From assembly GCA_035268985.1 (NCBI GenBank), contig DATFJV010000093.1, positions 1-40,031 on the forward strand: a DNA stretch of 40,031 bases, given 5' to 3'. Shown here piece by piece: positions 33,689 to 40,031 of this stretch. Below the pieces are notes generated by a model that made no database searches, was not told where the DNA came from, and worked only from the letters and a program-made list of their open reading frames with translations. Every line of letters begins with the position of its first letter. Positions within the stretch are counted from its first letter, which is position 1. The translations under genes and the position numbers were made by a program. Source of the DNA: JAAYHV01 sp035268985. GTDB lineage: Bacteria; Bacillota; Clostridia; Peptostreptococcales; Anaerovoracaceae.

Positions 33689-34759
33689 ATGGCAAAGAAT
33701 GATAAAACTGTAAATGTGAACATAAATAGTGAAGAAAAAGAAAAGGCATTGGAAGCAGCGCTAAACCAAATACAAAGGCAATATGGAAAAGGTTCTATAA
33801 TGAAATTAGGAGATGAAAGTTCCAGGGTTAATGCTGAATCCATACCAACAGGTTCTATTAGTCTAGATGTTGCAACGGGAATAGGCGGAGTGCCTAGAGG
33901 AAGAGTGATAGAAATATTTGGACCAGAATCTTCTGGGAAAACAACTCTTACGTTACATATAATAGCTGAAGCTCAAAAAAATGGTGGTAAAGCAGCGTTC
34001 ATAGATGCAGAGCATGCTTTAGATCCTATGTATTCTAGGAATTTAGGTGTTGATGTTGATGAACTTTTAGTATCCCAACCAGACACTGGAGAACAGGCAT
34101 TGGAAATATGCGATATGCTTGCAAGAAGTGGAGCGTTGGATATTATAGTAATTGATTCAGTTGCTGCTTTAGTTCCCAAAGCGGAAATCCAGGGAGAAAT
34201 GGGAGATTCTCATGTGGGGCTTCAAGCTAGGCTAATGTCTCAAGCTTTAAGAAAAATAACTGGTTCTGTTAATAAATCTAATACTAGTGTAATATTTATT
34301 AATCAGCTTAGAGAAAAAATAGGAGTTATGTTTGGTAATCCAGAAACCACTACAGGAGGAAGAGCACTCAAATTCTACTCAAGTATGAGGCTTGATGTTA
34401 GAAGAATTGAAACTATAAAATCTGGTGACGAAATGCTTGGAAATAGAACAAAGGTTAAAGTAGTTAAGAATAAAGTTGCCCCTCCATTTAAAATGGCCGA
34501 ATTTGATATTATGTATGGAGAAGGAATTTCTAAAGAGGGAGATATATTAGACACAGGAGCTTCCATGGGTATAGTTGATAAAGCGGGGTCTTGGTACAGT
34601 TATAATGGTGAAAGAATAGGCCAAGGACGTGAGAATGTAAAATCATATTTAAGAGAAAATATGGATGTACTAGAAGATATAAAACTTAAAATAGTTGATA
34701 ATTTAAAACCAAATCATGAAGATATAATTGTCGATGAAGATGGAGTCGTTGTAGAGTAA
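33689..34759 (+). CDS. recA: Recombinase RecA
   Basis: RecA carries out strand exchange and triggers LexA self-cleavage. The 356-aa protein has KALEAALNQIQRQYGKGSIM, Walker A GPESSGKT (78-85), the DIIVIDSVAALVPKAEI segment and FINQLREKIGVMFGNPETTTGG. The ATG at 33689 follows GGAGG; the in-frame ATG at 33677 is inside that site. SOS control is supported by the LexA box. No rny gene follows, unlike many Bacillota. Confidence 0.97.
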   Translation: MAKNDKTVNVNINSEEKEKALEAALNQIQRQYGKGSIMKLGDESSRVNAESIPTGSISLDVATGIGGVPRGRVIEIFGPESSGKTTLTLHIIAEAQKNGGKAAFIDAEHALDPMYSRNLGVDVDELLVSQPDTGEQALEICDMLARSGALDIIVIDSVAALVPKAEIQGEMGDSHVGLQARLMSQALRKITGSVNKSNTSVIFINQLREKIGVMFGNPETTTGGRALKFYSSMRLDVRRIETIKSGDEMLGNRTKVKVVKNKVAPPFKMAEFDIMYGEGISKEGDILDTGASMGIVDKAGSWYSYNGERIGQGRENVKSYLRENMDVLEDIKLKIVDNLKPNHEDIIVDEDGVVVE

Positions 34760-34776
34760 AAAATAAGCTATTTTAA

Positions 34777-34805
34777 TTGACATCAATTCCAAACTATGGT
34801 ATATT
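34777..34805 (+). promoter_or_regulatory. rplU-rpmA promoter
   Basis: TTGACA (34777-34782), 17 bp, TATATT (34800-34805). Confidence 0.8.
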
Positions 34806-34811
34806 AACTAA

Positions 34812-34880
34812 GTTAGCCGCACAATGTAGGTATATTAAGCCTAGAGCACCTACTTTGGCGAGTCTGGAATGAGGAGGAAA
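34812..34880 (+). ncRNA. Ribosomal protein L21 leader
   Basis: The 5' leader of rplU folds around GTAGGT (about 34827-34832) with ACCTAC, and carries the conserved CTAGAGCACC and GGCGAGTCTGGAATGAGGAGG-like segments known from Bacillota L21 leaders, which give autogenous control of L21/L27 synthesis. The last segment includes the ribosome binding site. Confidence 0.7.
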
Positions 34881-34885
34881 TTAAT

Positions 34886-35377
34886 ATGTATGCAGTAATA
34901 GAAACCGGTGGAAAACAATATAGGGTTTCTGAAGGAGACGTGATAAGCGTTGAAAAATTAAACGCTTCTGAAGGTAGCAAAATAGAATTCGACAATGTAT
35001 TACTTGTTGGAGGGGAAGAAATGCAAGTGGGTAACCCACTAGTAGAAGGCTACAAGGTAAGTGGAGAAGTAGTTGAAAACGGTAAGGCTAAGAAGGTAAT
35101 TATTTATAAATACAAATCCAAGAAGGATTATAGAAAGAAAAATGGCCATAGACAGCCTTATACGATGGTAAAAATTACAGGATTTGGGGAAACTAAGGCA
35201 AAAGCTAAAAATGAACCTATTGAAAGTAAAGCAAAAGAAGAAGTTGGCGAAGTAAAAGTTTCAATGTCAATGAAAAAAGATGAACTTTTATCAGCAGCTG
35301 AAGCTGAAGGTATAAAAGTTAGCAGTAAAGCAACAAAAACAGAAATTATTGAAGCTATTGAAGCAGCAGCAAAATAG
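34886..35377 (+). CDS. rplU: 50S ribosomal protein L21 with C-terminal extension
   Basis: Residues 1 to about 103 form a complete L21 (MYAVIETGGKQYRVSEGD, KYKSKKDYRKKNGHRQPYT, VKITGF). The protein then goes on for about 60 residues, against the usual 103 total. The extension is a Lys/Glu/Ala-rich linker followed by SMKKDELLSAAEAEGIKVS..ATKTEIIEAIE, which looks like a SAP/HeH-type helix-extended-helix nucleic-acid-binding unit. It ends in TAG; another TAG follows in frame six codons later. In most Bacillota the Prp protease gene lies between rplU and rpmA; here only 38 bases separate them. Confidence 0.95.
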   Translation: MYAVIETGGKQYRVSEGDVISVEKLNASEGSKIEFDNVLLVGGEEMQVGNPLVEGYKVSGEVVENGKAKKVIIYKYKSKKDYRKKNGHRQPYTMVKITGFGETKAKAKNEPIESKAKEEVGEVKVSMSMKKDELLSAAEAEGIKVSSKATKTEIIEAIEAAAK

Positions 35378-35415
35378 TTTAAAAAGATAGAAAATTAGTT
35401 AGGAGGTGTCTTTCC

Positions 35416-35676
35416 ATGTCAACTAAAAAAGGAGTCGGTAGTTCTAAAAACGGTAGAGATAGTGAGTCGAAACGTTTAGGACTTAAAATCGGAGACGGAC
35501 AATATGTAAGTGCTGGTAGTATACTTGTTAGACAGAGAGGAACCAAGTTTCATCCTGGTAACAATGTAGGTATCGGAGGCGATGATACTTTATTTGCTAC
35601 AGTCGATGGTGCAGTTAAATTCGAACAAACTAGCAAACAAAGAAAACAAGTTAGCGTATACACTAAAGAAGCATAA
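35416..35676 (+). CDS. rpmA: 50S ribosomal protein L27 without the cleavable N-terminal extension
   Basis: The 86-aa protein is L27: STKKGVGSSKNGRDSESKRLG, then VSAGSILVRQRGTKFHPG-NVG (in short pieces KKGVGSSKNGRDSESKRLG and GSILVRQRGTKFHPGNNVG). In most Bacillota L27 begins with about nine extra residues ending in F-F-A that Prp must remove, because L27's N-terminus reaches the peptidyl-transferase centre. Here the protein starts directly MSTKKGVG, so no such processing is needed. AGGAGGTG precedes the ATG. Confidence 0.97.
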   Translation: MSTKKGVGSSKNGRDSESKRLGLKIGDGQYVSAGSILVRQRGTKFHPGNNVGIGGDDTLFATVDGAVKFEQTSKQRKQVSVYTKEA

Positions 35677-35683
35677 GAATTGT

Positions 35684-35712
35684 TAGCCCCTAAGTTAATT
35701 AGGGGCTATTTA
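35684..35712 (+). terminator. Hairpin after rpmA
   Basis: Perfect 10-bp stem TAGCCCCTAA / TTAGGGGCTA (35684-35693, 35699-35708), GTTAA loop, then TTTAAAT. The weak T run suggests partial termination before obg. Confidence 0.7.
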
Positions 35713-35733
35713 AATATTATGATAGGATGAATT

Positions 35734-37023
35734 ATGTTTATAGATAAAGCTAAGATAAAAATTATTTCAGGTAAGGGTGGAAATGGCTCTGTTTCATTTA
35801 GAAGAGAACCATATGTTCCTGAAGGCGGCCCAGACGGTGGCGATGGCGGCAAAGGCGGAAATGTATTATTTGTTGCTGACCGCAATTTAAGGACCTTGAT
35901 GGATTTTAGATATAAAAGTAAATATGTAGCTGAAAATGGTCAAGATGGCATGAAGAAAAAGAGGTATGGCAAACAAGGTGAAAACTTGGAAATTAAAGTA
36001 CCTATTGGAACCATGATAATTGACGAAGAAACCGGTCTTTTAATGAAAGATTTAAAAGATGACGGTGATATTTTAGTTGCCGCAAAAGGTGGCAAAGGCG
36101 GAAAAGGTAATGTTCACTACAAAAATTCTGTAAGACAAGCTCCTAATTTTGCAGAAGCTGGAGGCTTTGCAAAAGAAAGAAGTGTAGTTTTAGAGCTAAA
36201 ATTAATTGCAGATATTGGGTTAGTAGGTTTTCCAAATGTAGGGAAATCAACTATATTATCCATATCGACTAGCGCTAAACCTAAAATAGCAAATTATCAC
36301 TTCACGACTATTGACCCTAATTTAGGGGTTGTAAAGTTACATGATGATTCATTTGTAATGGCAGATATAGCTGGAATAATAGAAGGTGCTCATGAAGGTT
36401 TAGGCCTTGGTTTTATGTTTTTAAAACACATAGAAAGAACTAAAGTTTTGATACATGTAATTGATGTATCAGGTAGTGAAGGAAGAAATCCCATAGAAGA
36501 TTTTGATAAAATCAATAATGAACTAAAGGAATACAACCCTAAGATACTAGAAAAGCCTCAAATCGTTGCTGCAAATAAAATCGATCTTTTAGGTGACGAT
36601 ATGTCTAAATACAATGAGCTGGAATCTTATGTAAATAAAAAAGGTTATAAAATATTTCCTGTATCTGCTGCAATAAATGATGGCTTGGATATATTATTAA
36701 ATGATGCGTTAAATGAGCTGAATCAAATTACTGATGATTATGAAGAACCATTGGAACTATTTGATTTTGAAACTGATGATTATGATCCTGAATACAAGAA
36801 GATTAGTGGCCACTACAATGAAAATGAAAGTGTATATGTATTAGAAGGCAAGCAGTTAATTAAGATATTTAACTCAACTAATTTTAATGATATGGGTTCT
36901 TTGAGATACTTATATAAGTATATAGAAAAAAATGGTGCCATTGAAATGCTAAAAGAACTAGGTTTAAAAGATGGTGATTCTATAAAAATAGAGAATTATG
37001 TATTTGAATATATTGACGACTAA
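35734..37023 (+). CDS. obg: GTPase Obg/CgtA
   Basis: Obg is an essential GTPase in 50S ribosome assembly and stress control. The 429-aa protein has all three parts: the glycine-rich OBG fold (KIISGKGGNGSVSFRREPY, GGDGGKGGNV), the G domain with GFPNVGKST, ADIAGIIEGAHEGLGLG and the NKID motif, and the C-terminal OCT domain (DFETDDYDPEYKKISG and YVLEGKQL). Position after rplU-rpmA is standard. The HD-domain gene starts 10 bases after its stop. Confidence 0.96.
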   Translation: MFIDKAKIKIISGKGGNGSVSFRREPYVPEGGPDGGDGGKGGNVLFVADRNLRTLMDFRYKSKYVAENGQDGMKKKRYGKQGENLEIKVPIGTMIIDEETGLLMKDLKDDGDILVAAKGGKGGKGNVHYKNSVRQAPNFAEAGGFAKERSVVLELKLIADIGLVGFPNVGKSTILSISTSAKPKIANYHFTTIDPNLGVVKLHDDSFVMADIAGIIEGAHEGLGLGFMFLKHIERTKVLIHVIDVSGSEGRNPIEDFDKINNELKEYNPKILEKPQIVAANKIDLLGDDMSKYNELESYVNKKGYKIFPVSAAINDGLDILLNDALNELNQITDDYEEPLELFDFETDDYDPEYKKISGHYNENESVYVLEGKQLIKIFNSTNFNDMGSLRYLYKYIEKNGAIEMLKELGLKDGDSIKIENYVFEYIDD

Positions 37024-37033
37024 AGGTGATAAA

Positions 37034-37555
37034 ATGACATATATTACTGAAGATATAAAAAACGAATTATTTAAAGAATACGAAACACCTAAACATATAA
37101 TTGGTCATTGTGAAGAAGTGGCAAGAGTCTCTGATTTAATTGCTTTAAAATTAAATGACTTTGGTTACAAATTTAATATTGAATTATTAAATGGTGCTGC
37201 GTCGGTTCATGACTTGGTTAGGCTTAGAGATAGACATGATTTAGAATGCGCTAAAATACTAAGAAAAAAAGGATATGAAAAAGAATCTAAATTGGTCGAA
37301 AATCACATGAGATATTCACCTTTTAAAAAAATAGAGGACATAGATGAACAAGATGTATTATGTTTAGCTGATAGATTAGTATTAGAAGATTCTTATGTTG
37401 GCTTGGAAAAAAGAATGGAATATATAAAAGGCAAGGTCAAAGACAAACCTGAAATAATTGAAAAAATATTGAATCGTCAAACTGAAACTAAGAGATTAAT
37501 GGATAGTATAGAAAGTAAAATAGGTATAAGTATAGATGAATTATGTGCCAAATGA
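37034..37555 (+). CDS. HD-domain phosphohydrolase
   Basis: The 173-aa protein has an HD domain: HCEEVARVSDLIALKL gives the first His, GAASVHDLVRLRDRHD the HD pair, and a later VENHMRYSP His. Such proteins hydrolyse phosphate esters in nucleotides; in this neighbourhood a YqeK-type Ap4A hydrolase often follows obg, but this sequence does not clearly match YqeK. The ATG at 37034 follows AAAGGTGAT. It overlaps the next gene by 20 bases. Substrate unknown. Confidence 0.75.
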   Translation: MTYITEDIKNELFKEYETPKHIIGHCEEVARVSDLIALKLNDFGYKFNIELLNGAASVHDLVRLRDRHDLECAKILRKKGYEKESKLVENHMRYSPFKKIEDIDEQDVLCLADRLVLEDSYVGLEKRMEYIKGKVKDKPEIIEKILNRQTETKRLMDSIESKIGISIDELCAK

Positions 37556-39389
37556 AATAAAAAAAATTCTAGGTCAAGTAGATAAACCTGCTAGATACAT
37601 TGGCAATGAATTAAATACAGTGGTAAAAGATTTAAATAGACTCGATTGCCACTTTATTTTTGCATTCCCTGATTTATATGAAATCGGAATGTCTTACCTT
37701 GGCATGGAAATACTTTATAATATAATAAATAAGGAAAAAAATCTTTATTGTGAAAGAGTATTTGCGCCAGCCAAGGATATGGAAGAAAAATTAATTGAGA
37801 ATAAATATGAACTTTATTCCTTAGAAACTAAAACTCCTATAAAAAAAGCTGATGTTTTGGGATTTACTTTACAATATGAGATGTCATATACAACAATTTT
37901 AAATATGTTGAAATTAGGGAATATCCCTTTGCTTTCAAAAGAAAGAAATGAAGAGTTTCCTTTGGTAATAGGAGGAGGACCATGTGCCTTCAATCCAGAA
38001 CCAATAGCAGACATATTCGATGTTTTCTTAATTGGTGATGGTGAAATTCAATTACCTAAGGTGTTAAAATTAGTTGGTGAATTAAAAAAGAAACAACAAA
38101 GCAAATATGAAATACTAAAAAATATTTCTCAAATAGATGGTGTTTATGTACCATCATTTTATGATGTTTCATACAAAGAGGATGGAACAATTTTAAATAT
38201 AAATAAAAATATTCAGGAAGCTCCATATCCAGTTAAAAGGGCTTTTATTGATAATTTGGATAATATTGGTTTTCCTGTGAATAAAATAATACCATTTATT
38301 GAAGTGGTACATGATAGATCAGTTGTTGAAATTTTTAGGGGATGCAGTAGGGGTTGCAGATTTTGTCAAGCGGGAATGATTTATAGACCTGTTAGAGAAA
38401 GAACAAGTGATAAGATTTTAGAATTAGCTGATAAACAGCTTAATAATACTGGACATGAAGAATTATCTTTATTATCGCTTTCAACAAGCGATTATAGTGA
38501 TTTTGAAAATTTAACTTTTAAGCTTATGGAGGATTGCAAAAAAAGAAATATTTCTTTATCTTTACCTTCTTTGAGGTTAGATACATTTTCCTTTAAAGTA
38601 CTAGAAGAAATTCAAGGTTACAAAAAATCGGGATTAACCTTCGCTCCTGAAGCAGGTACACAAAGACTTAGAGATGTTATAAATAAAGGAATATCAGAAA
38701 AAGATATTTACGATGCTGTTGAACAAGCTATTACTTTAGGTTGGAAGAAAATAAAATTCTATTTCATGATTGGGCTACCTACAGAAACATATGAAGACCT
38801 AGACGGTATAGCAGAAATAGCAAAAAATGTAATGAATATAAACAGAAGGATTAATGGAAAAGGCTCAGGAAGATTTAATATTACAATAAGTGTTTCAAAC
38901 TTTGTACCTAAAAGTTTCACACCATTTCAATGGTGTGGGCAAGATACGGAGCAACTGTTAATTAAAAAGCATAATTATTTATTTGAAAAATTAAAGATAA
39001 AAGGAGTTACTTTCAATTATCATGACAGCCCAACTAGCGTTTTGGAAGCTGTATTTTCCAAAGGGGATAGAAGATTATGTAAGACAATAATTAAAGCCCA
39101 CGAAATGGGATGTAGCTTTGATGGTTGGTCTGAAAGTTTTGATAATGAAAAGTGGAATGAAGCTTTTAAATTAACAAATATGAGCAAAGCATTCTATGCT
39201 CAAAGGGAATTTGATAAAAATGAAATACTTCCTTGGGATATAATTAATAGTGGAGTGAATAAAAAATATCTTTTGGATGAGTTTGATAACGCAGTTGAAG
39301 AAACTGCCACTAAGGATTGTAGATACGGATGCACAGGTTGTGGTATAAATAAATATATTAAATGCGAGCAAGGGGGTATTTATGAATAA
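37536..39389 (+). CDS. B12-binding-type radical SAM protein (TIGR03960-like)
   Basis: The 617-aa protein starts with a degenerate cobalamin-binding-like domain (FAFPDLYEIGMSYLGMEILY), then a radical-SAM domain with C270-x3-C274-x2-C277 (CSRGCRFCQ), GLTFAPEAGTQRLRD and YFMIGLPTET. It belongs to the family that in clostridia always sits next to a DUF2344 partner, as here (8-base overlap). The C-terminus has extra cysteines (CRYGCTGCGINKYIKC), suggesting another cluster. The family's reaction is not established, though RNA or ribosome modification is often suspected. The ATG at 37536 lies inside the HD gene. Confidence 0.88.
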   Translation: MNYVPNEIKKILGQVDKPARYIGNELNTVVKDLNRLDCHFIFAFPDLYEIGMSYLGMEILYNIINKEKNLYCERVFAPAKDMEEKLIENKYELYSLETKTPIKKADVLGFTLQYEMSYTTILNMLKLGNIPLLSKERNEEFPLVIGGGPCAFNPEPIADIFDVFLIGDGEIQLPKVLKLVGELKKKQQSKYEILKNISQIDGVYVPSFYDVSYKEDGTILNINKNIQEAPYPVKRAFIDNLDNIGFPVNKIIPFIEVVHDRSVVEIFRGCSRGCRFCQAGMIYRPVRERTSDKILELADKQLNNTGHEELSLLSLSTSDYSDFENLTFKLMEDCKKRNISLSLPSLRLDTFSFKVLEEIQGYKKSGLTFAPEAGTQRLRDVINKGISEKDIYDAVEQAITLGWKKIKFYFMIGLPTETYEDLDGIAEIAKNVMNINRRINGKGSGRFNITISVSNFVPKSFTPFQWCGQDTEQLLIKKHNYLFEKLKIKGVTFNYHDSPTSVLEAVFSKGDRRLCKTIIKAHEMGCSFDGWSESFDNEKWNEAFKLTNMSKAFYAQREFDKNEILPWDIINSGVNKKYLLDEFDNAVEETATKDCRYGCTGCGINKYIKCEQGGIYE

Positions 39390-40026
39390 ATATGTTCTAG
39401 AGTTTGAGAAAAAAGATTTAATGATATATATATCACATCTTGATTTACTAAGACTATTCAAAAGGGCATTTAAGAGAACAGGTATAAAATTAAATTATTC
39501 AAAAGGCTTTAATCCTCACCCAATTATGGGATTTGCTCAACCATTATCTTTAGGTTATATAGGGTTGCATGAATTCATAGAATTTGAAACAGAGAAAGTT
39601 TATGATGAAAGTATTATTGAATTATTAAATAAAGAACTACCAAAAGGTATGAAAATCTTAAATATTGATACTTTTAAAGGTAATAAAAGTTTAGCCGCAG
39701 ATACAAACGCCTGCGAATATGAGATAGAGATACCATTAAAAGATAGTGATTATGATGTTAATGGTTATTTTAATCAAAACAGTATTTTGGCAATGAAGCG
39801 AATGAAGAAAACTAAAAAAATGAGTGAAGTAGAAATTAAAGATAAAATCAGAAGTTATAATTACGAATTCAAAAAAGATAAATTGTTGTTAAATCTGACG
39901 TTGGATGGGGGCTCGATTTCAAATTTAAGTCCTGAGTTAGTAATTCAAAGTATAACTAAATATCTAGGCATAGAGATTATTAGAAGTGAAATAATTGTTA
40001 AACGAAAAAGAATATTATTCAACTAA
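39382..40026 (+). CDS. DUF2344 / TIGR03936 radical-SAM-associated protein
   Basis: The 214-aa protein begins NKYVLEFEKKDLMIYISHLDLLRLFKRAFKRTGI and has YSKGFNPHPIMGFAQPLSLG (motifs HLDLLR and GFNPHP), the signature of the DUF2344 family. In some bacteria it is fused to the partner radical-SAM enzyme, so the two very likely work as one complex. In other clostridia rng and rplU follow; here the window ends just after the TAA, and rplU lies upstream instead. Confidence 0.9.
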   Translation: MNKYVLEFEKKDLMIYISHLDLLRLFKRAFKRTGIKLNYSKGFNPHPIMGFAQPLSLGYIGLHEFIEFETEKVYDESIIELLNKELPKGMKILNIDTFKGNKSLAADTNACEYEIEIPLKDSDYDVNGYFNQNSILAMKRMKKTKKMSEVEIKDKIRSYNYEFKKDKLLLNLTLDGGSISNLSPELVIQSITKYLGIEIIRSEIIVKRKRILFN

Positions 40027-40031
40027 AAAAA

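Noticed and set aside
1..40031. CRISPR array or long direct repeats
   Set aside because: No regularly spaced repeat was seen on reading through the window.

Overview
The window is about 40 kb of AT-rich DNA from a low-GC Bacillota, most likely an anaerobic Clostridia relative. The gene order of the core clusters, the gram-positive ribosome binding sites and the protein families all fit that. The genus cannot be fixed from the sequence; a Sedimentibacter- or Tissierellales-like methylamine user is a guess. Two adjacent methyltransferase genes carry one in-frame TAG each, at the place where pyrrolysine sits in archaeal MtbB and MttB, so the organism almost certainly encodes pyrrolysine. No pyl gene, tRNA, rRNA or CRISPR array is visible here.

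Layout. 1-1500: the 3' end of tgt and an RlmD/RumA-type rRNA methyltransferase. 1579-3471: an accessory patch, with the frameshifted tail of a conjugative-element CD1107/DUF4366-type protein followed by an AbiEi/AbiEii pair. 3834-4211: a LapA-like membrane protein. 4317-16095: the methylated-amine island. A divergent sigma-54 activator faces a consensus -24/-12 promoter that drives mtbB, mttB and a third, pyrrolysine-free MttB homologue. Next come a DUF1538 membrane protein coupled to a tandem P-II-like protein, an EamA exporter, some broken ORFs and a BCCT betaine-type transporter. 16140-16700: a decayed IS3 element. 16760-18826: a lipoprotein with a degenerate M20-peptidase look, and a GNAT acetyltransferase.

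18835-40026 is a conserved housekeeping stretch, all on the + strand: rpmB, asp23-like, recG, rsmD, coaD, a coiled-coil protein, tmcAL, ackA, rpmF, asd, uppP, ftsK/spoIIIE, rimO, pgsA, cinA, recA (with a LexA box), rplU (with an L21 leader), rpmA, obg, an HD protein, and the paired radical-SAM genes of the TIGR03960/TIGR03936 type.

How the island may work (inference). The BCCT carrier imports a methylated or quaternary amine. The non-Pyl MttB homologue could take the first methyl group from a quaternary amine, MttB then demethylates trimethylamine and MtbB dimethylamine, each passing methyl groups to a corrinoid protein. The corrinoid proteins, their reactivase, the methylcorrinoid:acceptor methyltransferase and the pyl genes are not in the window and must be elsewhere. 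The P-II/DUF1538 pair may respond to nitrogen or energy status when ammonium or methylamine is released. The most notable points are the two recoded amber codons, the use of TAG as an ordinary stop in about ten other genes including essential ones, the consensus sigma-54 control region, and the joint absence of the Prp protease gene and of the L27 N-terminal extension that Prp cleaves.
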